A stretch of 27,517 nucleotides of DNA. It comes from Candidatus Rokuibacteriota bacterium. GTDB taxonomy: Bacteria; Methylomirabilota; Methylomirabilia; Rokubacteriales; CSP1-6. The stretch lies in contig JACOVB010000328.1 in NCBI GenBank assembly GCA_016177555.1, forward strand, positions 1 through 27,517, read 5' to 3'. The position numbers were made by a program, and so were the translations under genes. Below, piece by piece: positions 18,692-27,517 of the stretch (position 1 is its first letter; each line of letters opens with the position of its first letter). The notes below the pieces were generated by a model, which was not told the origin of the DNA, did no database searches, and saw only the letters and a list, made by a program, of their open reading frames with translations.

Positions 18692-19473
18692 CACACCCGC
18701 CCGAAGCGGCGGTCGCGGCACTGGAACTCGGCCACAGCCACGTAGAGGTCGCGCCGGCCGAAATCGGGCCAGAGCGTTGACGTGACCCAGATCTCCGTGT
18801 AGGCGATCTGCCACAGGAGGAAGTTGGAGACCCGCATCTCGCCGCTGGTCCGGATGAGGAGATCGGGGTCGGGTACGCCGCCGGTGTACAGCGCCCGCGA
18901 GAGCCGTGCTTCATCGATCTCCTCGGGCCTGAGCGCGCCTGCACGGACCTCCTCGGCGAGCCGCCGGGCGGCGTCCACCAGCTCGTCGCGGCCGCCGTAG
19001 TTCAGGGCCATCAGCAGGGTGAGGCCCGTGTTGTCGGCCGTCGCCTTCACCAGCCGGTCGATCCTCCGCTGCACCGCCGCAGGCACCCCGTTGGGGCGGC
19101 CGATGACGCGAAAGCGGACGTTGCGCGCCATGAGCTCCGGCAGCTCCCGGGCGATGCTGCGCTCGAGGATGGTCATCAGGGTGGAGACCTCGGCGATCGG
19201 GCGGTTCCAGTTCTCCGAGGAGAAGGCGTACAGCGTGAGGAACGTGATCCCGAGCTCGCCGGCGGCGCGCACGACCTCGCGGACGGCCTTGACCCCCTCG
19301 CGATGGCCAGCCACCCGGGGCAGACCGCGGCGGGTGGCCCAGCGGCCGTTGCCATCCATGATGATCGCCACGTGGCGGGGAAGAGGGCCTGCCAGCACCC
19401 GCTCCCGGAGGTCCTCGTCGGCCAGAAGGGACAGCTCTGCCGAGGGGACGCCTGTTCCGGGGGTGAACGCCAT
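18691..19473 (-). CDS. uppS: Undecaprenyl diphosphate synthase (cis-prenyltransferase)
   Basis: UppS condenses eight IPP units onto FPP to form the C55 lipid carrier for cell-wall and glycan synthesis. From the ATG at 19471-19473 the protein has 260 residues (E. coli 253). The catalytic aspartate is D40 in IIMDGNGRWA (37-46). Other landmarks are GHREGVKAVREVV, LYAFSSENWNRP, and the C-terminal RTSGEMRVSNFLLWQIAYTE. A TTG three codons upstream (19480-19482) has an AGGT closer to ideal SD distance and may be the real start; it would add three residues (MNA). It is separated from frr by 81 nt, which show no convincing promoter or terminator. Confidence 0.97.
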   Translation of the reverse strand: MAFTPGTGVPSAELSLLADEDLRERVLAGPLPRHVAIIMDGNGRWATRRGLPRVAGHREGVKAVREVVRAAGELGITFLTLYAFSSENWNRPIAEVSTLMTILERSIARELPELMARNVRFRVIGRPNGVPAAVQRRIDRLVKATADNTGLTLLMALNYGGRDELVDAARRLAEEVRAGALRPEEIDEARLSRALYTGGVPDPDLLIRTSGEMRVSNFLLWQIAYTEIWVTSTLWPDFGRRDLYVAVAEFQCRDRRFGRV

Positions 19474-19554
19474 GGCGTTCAAGTGTACCTGAGGAGCGGG
19501 TGACCTTCCAGGAAAATCAGGGCCATAGACGAGGACGGCGTCCCAAGAACACCT

Positions 19555-20109
19555 CTACATCGCCAGGATCTCGCGCTCCTTCTTCTTCGCCAGCTCATCC
19601 ACCTTGCCGGTGAACCTGTCCGTGGTCTTCTGGATCAGGTCGTGGCCGCGCCGCTCCTCGTCCTGGGAGACCTTCTTGTCCTTGGCGAGGGTCTTGAGCT
19701 TGTCATTGGCCTCCCGGCGCACGTTGCGGATCGCCACGCGCGCCTCCTCGGCCAGCTTGCCCACGGTCTTGGCGAGCTGCTTCCGGCGCTCCTCCGTGAG
19801 GGTCGGCATGTTCAGCCGGATCACCTTGCCATCGCTGGCCGGGGTGAGTCCCAGGTCCGACTTGAGAATGGCCTTCTCGATGGCGGGCATCTGCGACGCA
19901 TCCCAGGGCTGAATGACCAGGGTCTTCGGATCCGGCACGGACAGCGAGGCGATCTGGCTGATCGGGGTGAGCGTGCCGTAGGACTCCACCCGTAGCGCGT
20001 CCAGCAGGGCCGTGCTGGCCCGGCCGGTCCTCACTCCCGCGAACTCCCTCGTCAGGAGGTCCGCCGCCGCCTGCATGCGGGCTTCCATGTCCTTGAGCAG
20101 CACTTGCAT
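19555..20109 (-). CDS. frr: Ribosome recycling factor
   Basis: RRF, with EF-G, splits the post-termination ribosome complex. The 184 residues match the family standard (185). Conserved parts include REFAGVRTGRASTALLD in the first long helix, SVPDPKTLVIQPWDASQMPAIEKAI in the small beta domain, and LNMPTLTEERRKQLAKTVGKLAEEARVAIRNVRRE leading into the three-helix bundle. The C-terminal KKKEREILAM tail is typical. The ATG at 20107-20109 has GGGGG about ten bases upstream and lies six bases after the pyrH stop. tsf-pyrH-frr is one of the most conserved bacterial gene strings. Confidence 0.98.
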   Translation of the reverse strand: MQVLLKDMEARMQAAADLLTREFAGVRTGRASTALLDALRVESYGTLTPISQIASLSVPDPKTLVIQPWDASQMPAIEKAILKSDLGLTPASDGKVIRLNMPTLTEERRKQLAKTVGKLAEEARVAIRNVRREANDKLKTLAKDKKVSQDEERRGHDLIQKTTDRFTGKVDELAKKKEREILAM

Positions 20110-20115
20110 GGTCGG

Positions 20116-21470
<1,355 letters not shown>

Positions 21471-21509
21471 GAGCGGAGCTCTCCTTTTCGCGTGCGCCGC
21501 TACGCGGTC

Positions 21510-22286
21510 TCAGGCGCCCGTCTCGGCCGGGGCCGCCATCTCCGCCTCGGTCACCACGGGCAGATCGGCGGCAGCGGGGATCTCCTCGTCTGTCTCCTTC
21601 GCCAGGGTGCCGCGACCCTCGTTGAGGGCATCGGCCATCCGGGCCGTGATGAGCCGGACGGCGCGGATCGCGTCATCGTTCCCCGGGACCGGGAAGTCGA
21701 TCCCGGTCGGATCACAATTGGTGTCCACGATGGCAACGATGGGGACGGCCAGTCGCTTGGCCTCCTCCACCGCGATGGTCTCCTTCTTCGGGTCGATGAT
21801 GAAGATCGCCGAGGGGAGCCGCTCCATGTTCTTGATGCCGGCCAGGGTCTTCTCGAGCTTCTCGCGCTCGCGCTCGAGCCCGAGGACCTCCTTCTTCGGC
21901 AGGCGCTCGTAGTCCCCCGTCTCCTTCATCTCATCCAGCTTCTTGAGCCGCGCGATGGACTTGCGGATTGTCGCGAAGTTGGTCAGTGTGCCGCCCAGCC
22001 AGCGGTGATTCACGTAGAACATCCCGCAACGCGTGGCCTCTTCCAGCACCGCCTCCTGCGCCTGCTTCTTCGTTCCGACGAACAGTACGGTGCCGCCGCC
22101 AGCGGCCAGATCCCGCATGAAGGCATAGGCCTCGCGGAACTTCTTGAGGGTCTTCTGCAGGTCGATGATGTAGATACCGTTCCGCTCCCCGAAGATGTAC
22201 TTCTGCATCTTGGGGTTCCAGCGCTTGGTCTGATGGCCGAAGTGCACCCCGGCCTCGAGCAGCTCCTTCATGGTCAAGCTCGCCAT
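21510..22286 (-). CDS. rpsB: 30S ribosomal protein S2
   Basis: S2 is a late-assembling small-subunit protein needed for binding of S1 and docking of the SD helix. The 258 residues fit the family. Clear features: [22 protein letters not shown] at the start, [41 protein letters not shown], the helical insertion around [25 protein letters not shown], and [22 protein letters not shown]. The acidic, Ala-rich C-terminal tail is usual for high-G+C species. The ATG at 22284-22286 has GAGAGG four bases upstream. It is separated from argJ by 157 nt, containing a strong hairpin but no clear promoter. rpsB-tsf is controlled by an S2-responsive leader in proteobacteria; such a leader could lie here but is not shown. 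Confidence 0.99.
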   Translation of the reverse strand: MASLTMKELLEAGVHFGHQTKRWNPKMQKYIFGERNGIYIIDLQKTLKKFREAYAFMRDLAAGGGTVLFVGTKKQAQEAVLEEATRCGMFYVNHRWLGGTLTNFATIRKSIARLKKLDEMKETGDYERLPKKEVLGLEREREKLEKTLAGIKNMERLPSAIFIIDPKKETIAVEEAKRLAVPIVAIVDTNCDPTGIDFPVPGNDDAIRAVRLITARMADALNEGRGTLAKETDEEIPAAADLPVVTEAEMAAPAETGA

Positions 22287-22419
22287 GGATCCTCTCTTTC
22301 CTTCGGTTTGCCTCCGACCCCGATCGGCGCGCGCCCCGTCATCCGGGCCGCTGCAGCGCTCACCCCGGGAGGCGTGTCCGCACCGCCGGGGACCGAAGCT
22401 CGAGATCGTGCGTGGTTGT

Positions 22420-22440
22420 GGGCGGCCCTGCGGGCCGCCC
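22420..22440 (-). terminator. Strong GC hairpin directly after argJ, without U-tract
   Basis: A perfect 9-bp stem (GGGCGGCCC / GGGCCGCCC, loop GCA on the minus strand) starts three bases after the argJ stop. The downstream bases are ACAACCACG, with no T-run, so it is not a textbook terminator. It may act as a Rho-independent-like pause, a 3'-end decay block after partial processing, or part of the rpsB leader. The 133 nt between it and rpsB are GC-rich and show no further clear element. Confidence 0.5.
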
Positions 22441-22443
22441 ATG

Positions 22444-23658
22444 TCAGGTCGTGTACTTCGAGTTTATCCGAACGTACTCCTCCGACAGATCCGATGTCCA
22501 GACCCGCTCCTCGCCGCGACCCAGCCCCAGGTCGATGGCGATGGTGTATTCGCGCCGGCCCATGATCTCGCGGACCCGGTCGAGGCGGGCGCCGGGGCCC
22601 AGCATGCCCCGCTCCGCCAGCAATTCCTCGCCGATCCGGATGGCCACCCGGTCGGGCAGGACGCGGGCCGCCGACTTGCCGAGGGCCATCATGATCCGCC
22701 CCCAGTTGGGGTCGGCCCCGGCGACGGCGGTCTTGACCAGGAGAGAGTTCGCCACGGCCCGCGCGGCCACCAGGGCCTCCCTCCGCGTGCGGGCACCACG
22801 GACCGCGATCTCCACCAGCTTGGTGGCCCCTTCCCCGTCCTGGACGAGCATGCGGGCCAATCGCCCGGTGATCGCCTCGAGCGCCAGGCGGAACTGGCGG
22901 AGTCCCCGCCCCCCCTTCTCCAGAGGCGCGTTCTCTGCCAGACCGTTGGCCAGGACCGCCACGGTATCGCTGGTGGACTGGTCACCGTCCACCGTGATGC
23001 GGTTCAGCGATCGGTCCACGGCGTGCCGGAGCGTGTTCTGCAAGGCGTCCGCCGCGATCGCGGCATCCGTGGCGAGGAAGCAGAACATGGTCGCCAGATG
23101 GGGCTCCAGCATGCCGACGCCCTTGGCGATCCCCCCGATGGTGATGGGCCGCCCCCCCACCTCGACCCGCAGCGCAGCCTCCTTGGGAACCGTGTCCGTG
23201 GTCATGATCGCCTCGGCGGCGCTGCGGCTTCCCTGGGGCGAGAGCGCCTTCACCAGCTTCGGCAACCCCGCCCGGATCCGGTCCATGGGAAGCGGCTGGC
23301 CGATGACGCCGGTGGCGGCGATCAGCACCTGCTGCGCGGGCACGTGGAGCAGATCGCCCACGATGCGGGTCATCTCGCGAGCGTCCTTGATCCCCTGCTC
23401 GCCCGTGCAGACATTGGAGCAGCCGCTGGAGGCGAGGATCGCCTGGGCCTTCCGGCCACGTACGTGCTCCTGCGACACGAGGACCGGCGCGCCCTTGACC
23501 TGGTTGGTGGTGAAGACCGCCGCGGCCCGGGCCGTCGAGGAGGAGTAGATGAGCGCCAGATCCTTCTTTCCGCTGGGCTTGATCCCCCCGGCGACGCCGG
23601 AGGCAAGGATGCCGGGGACGGCGGTGATCCCTCCGTCCAGCCACTGGATCTCCGGCAT
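22444..23658 (-). CDS. argJ: Glutamate N-acetyltransferase / amino-acid acetyltransferase ArgJ
   Basis: ArgJ transfers the acetyl group from N-acetylornithine to glutamate, recycling acetyl in arginine synthesis; bifunctional forms also use acetyl-CoA for the first step. The 404 residues fit. Landmarks: [44 protein letters not shown], and the autoprocessing site IMTTDT, with cleavage expected between M152 and the nucleophile T153 to give alpha and beta chains. The C-terminus RINSKYTT matches the family pattern (Y..N..Y.T). The ATG at 23656-23658 lies 17 nt after argC; no good SD is visible, so coupling to argC is likely. Mono- versus bifunctionality cannot be decided from sequence. argB, argD and argF are not in the window. 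Confidence 0.96.
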   Translation of the reverse strand: MPEIQWLDGGITAVPGILASGVAGGIKPSGKKDLALIYSSSTARAAAVFTTNQVKGAPVLVSQEHVRGRKAQAILASSGCSNVCTGEQGIKDAREMTRIVGDLLHVPAQQVLIAATGVIGQPLPMDRIRAGLPKLVKALSPQGSRSAAEAIMTTDTVPKEAALRVEVGGRPITIGGIAKGVGMLEPHLATMFCFLATDAAIAADALQNTLRHAVDRSLNRITVDGDQSTSDTVAVLANGLAENAPLEKGGRGLRQFRLALEAITGRLARMLVQDGEGATKLVEIAVRGARTRREALVAARAVANSLLVKTAVAGADPNWGRIMMALGKSAARVLPDRVAIRIGEELLAERGMLGPGARLDRVREIMGRREYTIAIDLGLGRGEERVWTSDLSEEYVRINSKYTT

Positions 23659-23675
23659 GCGGATCGGCGGGATCG

Positions 23676-24725
23676 TCAGGGGTAGACCGGAGGGGCTTCC
23701 AGCCCGCTCCGCTCGTCCCACCCCATCATGATGTTCAGGCTCTGGATGCCGTTGGCGGAGCCCCCCTTGCCCAGGTTGTCGAGTGCCGAGACGCACACCG
23801 CCCGGGAGGTGCGCGGGTCCGCGACGATGGTAACGTCGCAGAAGTTGGACCCCACCACCCGCCGCGTGGTCGGCCGCTCCCCTTCGGGGAGGACCCGGAC
23901 GAAGGGCTCGCCGGCGTAGAACTCCTGATAGAGGGCCACGAGCTCGGCGGTGCTCGCGGCCTTCCCGAGGGGCACCGAGGCCGTCGTGAACAGCCCGCGG
24001 TTGAGCGGAACCAGATGCGGCGTGAAGCTCACCACGACCGGCTGGCCGCAGAGTGCGGAAAGCTCCTGCTCGATCTCGGGCGTGTGGCGATGGGTCGCGA
24101 TGCCGTAGGCCTGCACGTTCTCGTTGGCCTCGGTGTACAGGTACATGGGGTCCGCCGTGCGGCCCTGGGCGCCCGCGCCCGTGACCCCGGACTGGCCGTC
24201 GATGACGATGCCCTGAGGCAGTCCGAACCCGCTCTTGAGCAGCGGGGCGGTCGCCAGGATCGCCCCCATGGGGTAGCAACCGGGAGAGGCCACCAGACCC
24301 GCCTGGGCGATGGCCTTCCGGTGGAGCTCAGGCAGCCCGTACGCCGCCTCGGCGAGGCCTTCCGCGTCCACGTGCGGCGCCTTGTACCAGGTCGTGTACA
24401 GGGAGGCGTCTCGCAACCGGTAGTCGGCCGACAGGTCGATGACGCGCCGCCCGCGGCGTCGCAACACGGGCACGGCCTGCTGCGACTGCATGTGCGGCAG
24501 CGCCAGGAAGACCACGTCGGCCTGCTCCGCGAGCCGGTCTGGATTGACCTCCTGGAAGACGAGAGCGGACAGGCCCCGCAGATGGGGGAAGACTCGATCG
24601 AGGCGCTCGCCAGACAGTCTCTCCGAGGTGACGGCTGTGAGCTGAACCTTCGAGTGGACGCTGAGCAAGCGGAGGAGCTCCGCCCCCATGTACCCGCTCG
24701 CGCCCCCGACGGCGACCCGCACCAC
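23676..24725 (-). CDS. argC: N-acetyl-gamma-glutamyl-phosphate reductase
   Basis: ArgC reduces N-acetylglutamyl-phosphate with NADPH, the third step of arginine synthesis. The 349 residues match the long type-1 form. The NADPH-binding motif GGASGYMGAELLRLL is at 7-21. The catalytic cysteine is C150 in VASPGCYPMGA. Later landmarks are GQSGVTGAG and HRHTPEIEQELS, the latter with the active-site histidine. Two consecutive GTG codons (24723-24725 and 24720-24722) could start translation; the first is taken because AGGGGA lies seven bases before it. The gene follows rpsI after only 15 nt, so it is likely transcribed with the ribosomal proteins from the 25665-25693 promoter. rplM-rpsI-argC is known from several deltaproteobacteria. 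Confidence 0.97.
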   Translation of the reverse strand: MVRVAVGGASGYMGAELLRLLSVHSKVQLTAVTSERLSGERLDRVFPHLRGLSALVFQEVNPDRLAEQADVVFLALPHMQSQQAVPVLRRRGRRVIDLSADYRLRDASLYTTWYKAPHVDAEGLAEAAYGLPELHRKAIAQAGLVASPGCYPMGAILATAPLLKSGFGLPQGIVIDGQSGVTGAGAQGRTADPMYLYTEANENVQAYGIATHRHTPEIEQELSALCGQPVVVSFTPHLVPLNRGLFTTASVPLGKAASTAELVALYQEFYAGEPFVRVLPEGERPTTRRVVGSNFCDVTIVADPRTSRAVCVSALDNLGKGGSANGIQSLNIMMGWDERSGLEAPPVYP

Positions 24726-24740
24726 CGGCCGGTCCCCTAC

Positions 24741-25136
24741 CTACCGCTTGGAATACTGGAACTTGGACCGCGCACCCGGCTGCCCATACTTCTTCCGCTC
24801 CTTCATTCGCGGATCCCGGGTCAGCAGCCCCGCCCGCTTGAGCGTCTGCCGGAGCTTCTCATCGAACATGAGCAGCGCCCGGGCGATCCCGTGACGGGCC
24901 GCGCCGGCCTGGCCCGTCGGACCGCCGCCGCCGACGTTGATCGTGGCGTCGAACTGGGCCAGGGTGTTCGTCAGCTGGAGCGGCTGGCAGATGATCATCC
25001 GCAGTGTCTCGCGGGGGAAGTAGTCCTCGAAGGACCGGCGGTTGACCATGATCGTGCCGCCCCCCGGCCGGAGCCACACGCGCGCCACGGATGTCTTTCG
25101 CCGCCCCGTCCCGTAATACGCCATCGTCTGAGCCAT
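24741..25136 (-). CDS. rpsI: 30S ribosomal protein S9
   Basis: S9 sits in the head of the small subunit, with its C-terminal tail reaching the P-site tRNA. The 131 residues match the family. Landmarks: [19 protein letters not shown], the [23 protein letters not shown] stretch, [28 protein letters not shown] at the end, where the terminal SKR contacts the tRNA anticodon loop. The ATG at 25134-25136 has AAGGGAAGG just upstream; an ATG four codons later is a less likely alternative. It follows rplM after nine bases. The C-terminal SKR is intact, indicating a functional gene. Confidence 0.99.
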   Translation of the reverse strand: MAQTMAYYGTGRRKTSVARVWLRPGGGTIMVNRRSFEDYFPRETLRMIICQPLQLTNTLAQFDATINVGGGGPTGQAGAARHGIARALLMFDEKLRQTLKRAGLLTRDPRMKERKKYGQPGARSKFQYSKR

Positions 25137-25145
25137 GTCCTTCCC

Positions 25146-25592
25146 TTACGAGGATGTCCGGCCGCCCGTGAGGAGCGGCTCGGGCTTCTGGGCCGAATGC
25201 GGATGCTCCGACCCCCGGTATACCTTGAGCTTCTTTGCCATCGCGCGGCCCAGCCGCCCCTTGGGGAGCATCCCCTCGACGGCCCACTCGATCACGCGCT
25301 CCGGGTGCGCCTTGATCATCTTCTCGGCGGGGACTTCCCGCAAACCCCCGATATACCCCGAGTGCCAGCGGTACATCTTGTCCGTGAGCTTGCGGCCGGT
25401 CAGGTGCACCTTCCCCGCGTTGATCACGACCACATGGTCCCCGACGTCCAGGTGGTGGGCGAAACTCGGCTTGTGCTTGCCCCGGAGGATGGCGGCCACC
25501 CGCGAGGCCAGCCGTCCGAGCACCTGGCCCTCGGCGTCGACCACGTACCACTTCCGGTCGATTGCGTCTACCTTCGGCATGACGGTCGGCAT
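25146..25592 (-). CDS. rplM: 50S ribosomal protein L13
   Basis: L13 is an early-assembling large-subunit protein. The 148 residues fit the family (about 142). Landmarks: [67 protein letters not shown], and the C-terminal [10 protein letters not shown] segment. The ATG at 25590-25592 is preceded by a short tandem repeat of an SD-like element; a second ATG four codons in (25578-25580) also has the family pattern and could be the true start. It is the first gene behind the best promoter in the window. In E. coli the L13 protein represses its own rplM-rpsI operon; similar control here would be inference. Confidence 0.98.
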   Translation of the reverse strand: MPTVMPKVDAIDRKWYVVDAEGQVLGRLASRVAAILRGKHKPSFAHHLDVGDHVVVINAGKVHLTGRKLTDKMYRWHSGYIGGLREVPAEKMIKAHPERVIEWAVEGMLPKGRLGRAMAKKLKVYRGSEHPHSAQKPEPLLTGGRTSS

Positions 25593-25616
25593 GATCCCTA
25601 TGTCCCTATGTCCCTG
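25593..25616 (-). repeat. Tandem SD-like repeat before rplM
   Basis: The minus strand reads AGGGACAT twice followed by AGGGATCATG, so an 8-bp unit is repeated two and a half times, ending at the start codon. Each unit contains AGGGA, a possible ribosome-binding core; only the last lies next to the ATG. This could give several standby docking sites or simply be slippage of a short repeat. Confidence 0.7.
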
Positions 25617-25664
25617 TTTGGAGCTGCCCCACTACGGCACAGCGGCAGACATCAGCAACACGCC

Positions 25665-25693
25665 ATAGTAAAAGGGCAATCTCTCACTGTCAA
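25665..25693 (-). promoter_or_regulatory. Sigma-70-type promoter for rplM-rpsI-argC-argJ
   Basis: A perfect TTGACA (25688-25693) with an optimal 17-nt spacer and TACTAT (25665-25670, four of six consensus matches) on the minus strand. The -35 box includes the TGA stop codon of nth. The predicted start near 25658 gives a leader of about 65 nt before rplM. AT-rich sequence between the boxes stands out from the GC-rich surroundings. It is the clearest promoter in the window. Confidence 0.8.
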
Positions 25694-26364
25694 CCCTTTC
25701 GTCCCGGCCCCTGGCCCATCGGCTTCGAAGGCCATGGGCAGAGGGCCCGGACGGGACAGCCCGGACAGGCTGGGCGACGCGCGTGACATGCGCGCCGGCC
25801 GTGGATGATCAGGAGGTGGGTGGTGCCAGTCCACCCTGCGCGGGGAAACACCCGGCAGAGCTCCTCGTGGATCGTCTCGGCGTCCTGCCCTTGCGCCAGC
25901 CCGAGCCGCTGTGAGACCCGCGAGACGTGCGTGTCCACGGCAAGCGCCGGGATCCCGAAGGCATTGCCCAGCACCACATTGGCCGTCTTGCGCCCGACTC
26001 CCGGCAGGGCCGTCAGGGCCTCCACGGTCCTGGGCACCTCGCCGCCGTGCCGGTCCGCGAGGACCCTGGCCGTCCCGATGATGGCCTTGGCCTTGGCCTT
26101 GTAGAAGCCGGTGGAGAAGATCTCGCGCTCCAGCCCCGCCGGTCGTGCCCGGGCCCAGTCCCTCGCGGTGTGGTAGCGCTTGAAGAGCGACTCCGTCACC
26201 TGGTTCACGCGCTCGTCGGTGCACTGGGCCGAGAGGATGGTCGCCACCAGAAGCTCCAGCGGGGTGTTCCAGCGCAGCGCGACGGCGGCATCGGGATAGG
26301 CCGCGCGAAGCGCTCTCAGGATCCGGCGGGCCCGCGCCTTCTTCTCGCGATCCGACTCCGTCAT
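25690..26364 (-). CDS. nth: Endonuclease III (DNA glycosylase/AP lyase)
   Basis: Endonuclease III removes oxidised pyrimidines and cleaves the resulting abasic site in base-excision repair. The 224 residues match the family (E. coli 211). Landmarks: LLVATILSAQCTDERVNQVT, the helix-hairpin-helix LPGVGRKTANVVLGN (120-134) with the catalytic lysine K126, and the catalytic aspartate D144 in AVDTHVSR. The C-terminal [4Fe-4S] cluster motif C193-x6-C200-x2-C203-x5-C209 is complete. The ATG at 26362-26364 overlaps the upstream stop as ATGA, with GGAGAG four bases before it. Its stop codon is embedded in the rplM promoter. The catalytic K and D together with the cluster separate it from MutY. Confidence 0.97.
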   Translation of the reverse strand: MTESDREKKARARRILRALRAAYPDAAVALRWNTPLELLVATILSAQCTDERVNQVTESLFKRYHTARDWARARPAGLEREIFSTGFYKAKAKAIIGTARVLADRHGGEVPRTVEALTALPGVGRKTANVVLGNAFGIPALAVDTHVSRVSQRLGLAQGQDAETIHEELCRVFPRAGWTGTTHLLIIHGRRACHARRPACPGCPVRALCPWPSKPMGQGPGRKG

Positions 26365-27517
26365 CGTTCTCTCCGCTCCTGCGGCCGGCCCTCGGCGGGG
26401 CCGTCCGGTGGTCCCACCTCGAGGCGCCCGGGCAGGATCGTCACGGGTGCCAGCGACACCTCGACGGGCAGCCGCCTGAGGCGAGTCGTCGGATCCAGAT
26501 GGCGCACCACCCAGCCCACGAGAGGCCCCGGCACCCTGATCCCTCCCACGCTCACCGCCTCGACGCCCAGGGTGAACGGGCCGGCGCCCGAGGCCGGCAA
26601 CAGACGCACCCGCGCCGACAGGGTCGGTCCGGACCACACGAGCCCGACGTCGGCCGACCCCTCCCCCAGATGCAGGTCGGCGCGCGTGAAACCCTTCTGC
26701 GCCCGGACGAACTCCAGCAGCTCCGCCTCGGTGACGGTGAGGCGGTGGGCACGCAGCGCCCGGACGCCCAGCAGCTCCAGCCGTCCGGTCTCGACAAGGC
26801 GCTGGGGATGGAAGAGCAGACCCTCCACCGACAGGCGCACGTTGCGCGTCCGGAGTGGAGTCCGGTTCCGGACGAATTCCCCCACGAGCGCCGAATCCGC
26901 CTCGACGACGAGCCGGTCCACCTCGCCCCGCAGGAGCGCCTCCGGCCGGTACTCCATCGACACCCGGAAGCCGACGGCCTCCCGCGCGTAGTCGTGGAGA
27001 AAGCCCTCGGCCGACAGACGCAGGCGCCGCGCCAGCGCCTCGGCAGTGAGCCCCGCCACCGGCACCAGTCGCCGCATGCGGACCATGCCGCGACTGCCGT
27101 CCGGCAGCGGGAACTCGGCGATCACGGGAAAAGCCGCCGCCAGCCACGGGTCGCCCCCACCGAACGCGGCCATGATGCGGTCGGGCTTCGCGGAGGCGAA
27201 GTCCGGTCCTTGATCCCCGGTCTTGACGATCACGAACTCGATACCGAGGGGCGCGCCATCCCAGGCCCGCATCATCGTGAGCGGCAGCCGCTCGCGGACC
27301 ACGTCGTAGCGGAAGTTGGAGACCGAGAAGTAGTTGTCGTTGGCGACGACGGCCACCGTGGCCGGCCGACCCTCGGCGGCTCGCAGGATGGCGTCGAGCG
27401 CCTCGCGGTGGCGCCAGTCGCTCCCGTCGGGGGGGCGCGAGAAGACCACGGGGCCCAGCAGCGGCGTGACGGAGGGAGGCGGCGGCACCGCGAAGGCGGC
27501 AGACGCGACCTGCAGGA
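26361..27517 (-). CDS. Envelope protein, partial: glycosyltransferase-like periplasmic region plus DUF2993/LmeA-like domain
   Basis: The frame is open to the right edge, so the N-terminus is missing; 384 residues are visible. An internal GTG at 27486-27488 is a possible but unconvincing start. The first 130 or so residues (WRHREALDAIL, NDNYFSVSNFRYDV, FVIVKTG, FPLPDGSRGMVRMRRL) resemble the soluble C-terminal region of PMT/ArnT-type membrane glycosyltransferases, where a DG-x4-Y/M-x-R ending is usual. The last 210 or so residues resemble DUF2993: alternating beta strands with RLTVTEAELLEFV, then VGGIRVPGPLVGWVV and a terminal LPVEVSLAPVTILPGRLEV. DUF2993 includes mycobacterial LmeA, a periplasmic lipid-binding protein involved in mannan synthesis. 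Both assignments come from pattern recognition only. It overlaps nth as ATGA. Confidence 0.6.
   Translation of the reverse strand, partial: LQVASAAFAVPPPPSVTPLLGPVVFSRPPDGSDWRHREALDAILRAAEGRPATVAVVANDNYFSVSNFRYDVVRERLPLTMMRAWDGAPLGIEFVIVKTGDQGPDFASAKPDRIMAAFGGGDPWLAAAFPVIAEFPLPDGSRGMVRMRRLVPVAGLTAEALARRLRLSAEGFLHDYAREAVGFRVSMEYRPEALLRGEVDRLVVEADSALVGEFVRNRTPLRTRNVRLSVEGLLFHPQRLVETGRLELLGVRALRAHRLTVTEAELLEFVRAQKGFTRADLHLGEGSADVGLVWSGPTLSARVRLLPASGAGPFTLGVEAVSVGGIRVPGPLVGWVVRHLDPTTRLRRLPVEVSLAPVTILPGRLEVGPPDGPAEGRPQERRER

Noticed and set aside
19474..19554. Promoter before uppS
   Set aside because: The 81-nt gap has only poor -35/-10 matches with wrong spacing and a 4-bp palindrome; nothing supportable.
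22440..22500. Promoter for rpsB inside the argJ 3' end (TAAACT as -10)
   Set aside because: The -35 at proper spacing matches only about half of consensus and the AT-rich codons are explained by the conserved ArgJ C-terminus.

Overview
The window is a dense, apparently chromosomal stretch of a high-G+C bacterium. All 28 genes I can support lie on the minus strand, so transcription runs from high to low coordinates. Intergenic gaps are short, many genes overlap by 1-4 nt (GTGA, ATGA, TAGTG junctions), and GTG or TTG starts are common. No tRNA, rRNA, CRISPR array, insertion sequence, integrase or phage gene was seen. Gene content and order are those of the conserved bacterial translation / isoprenoid / envelope supercluster. 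The high G+C, the rplM-rpsI-argC linkage and the two-helix-hairpin-helix NusA suggest a deep-branching lineage near the Deltaproteobacteria, Methylomirabilota or Rokubacteria. That placement is an impression from gene order and style, not a phylogeny.

Layout in transcription order (right to left). (1) 27517-25690: the 3' part of an envelope protein (glycosyltransferase-like periplasmic region joined to a DUF2993/LmeA-like domain), overlapping nth (endonuclease III). (2) A strong sigma-70-type promoter overlapping the nth stop codon, then rplM-rpsI-argC-argJ: two ribosomal proteins joined to two arginine-biosynthesis genes. (3) 22286-12065: rpsB-tsf-pyrH-frr-uppS-cdsA-dxr-rseP-ispG-[2Fe-2S ferredoxin]-proS. 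This block covers ribosomal protein S2, EF-Ts, UMP kinase, ribosome recycling, undecaprenyl-PP and CDP-diacylglycerol synthesis, two MEP-pathway enzymes, a site-2 protease, a ferredoxin and prolyl-tRNA synthetase. (4) A canonical intrinsic terminator at 11987-12013. (5) 11958-3537: rimP-nusA-ylxR-infB-ylxP-rbfA-nrnA-truB-ribF (ribosome maturation, transcription elongation, translation initiation, nanoRNA decay, tRNA pseudouridylation, FAD synthesis). (6) A probable promoter and leader, then rpsO-pnp and an M16 zinc peptidase that runs off the left edge.

Functionally the genes couple ribosome assembly, translation factors and RNA turnover with lipid-carrier and membrane-lipid synthesis. The MEP enzymes Dxr and IspG feed UppS. 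RseP and CdsA act in the membrane. A small ferredoxin beside ispG could supply electrons to the IspG iron-sulfur cluster.

Most of the window is ordinary core genome. The less ordinary signals are non-coding: a 72-bp tandem duplication carrying identical perfect hairpins at the ylxR-infB junction; a terminator placed so close to rimP that it may act in the leader of the nusA operon; and hairpins at the rpsO leader, the rpsO-pnp gap and the argJ-rpsB gap. I found no evidence of a novel defence or mobile system.
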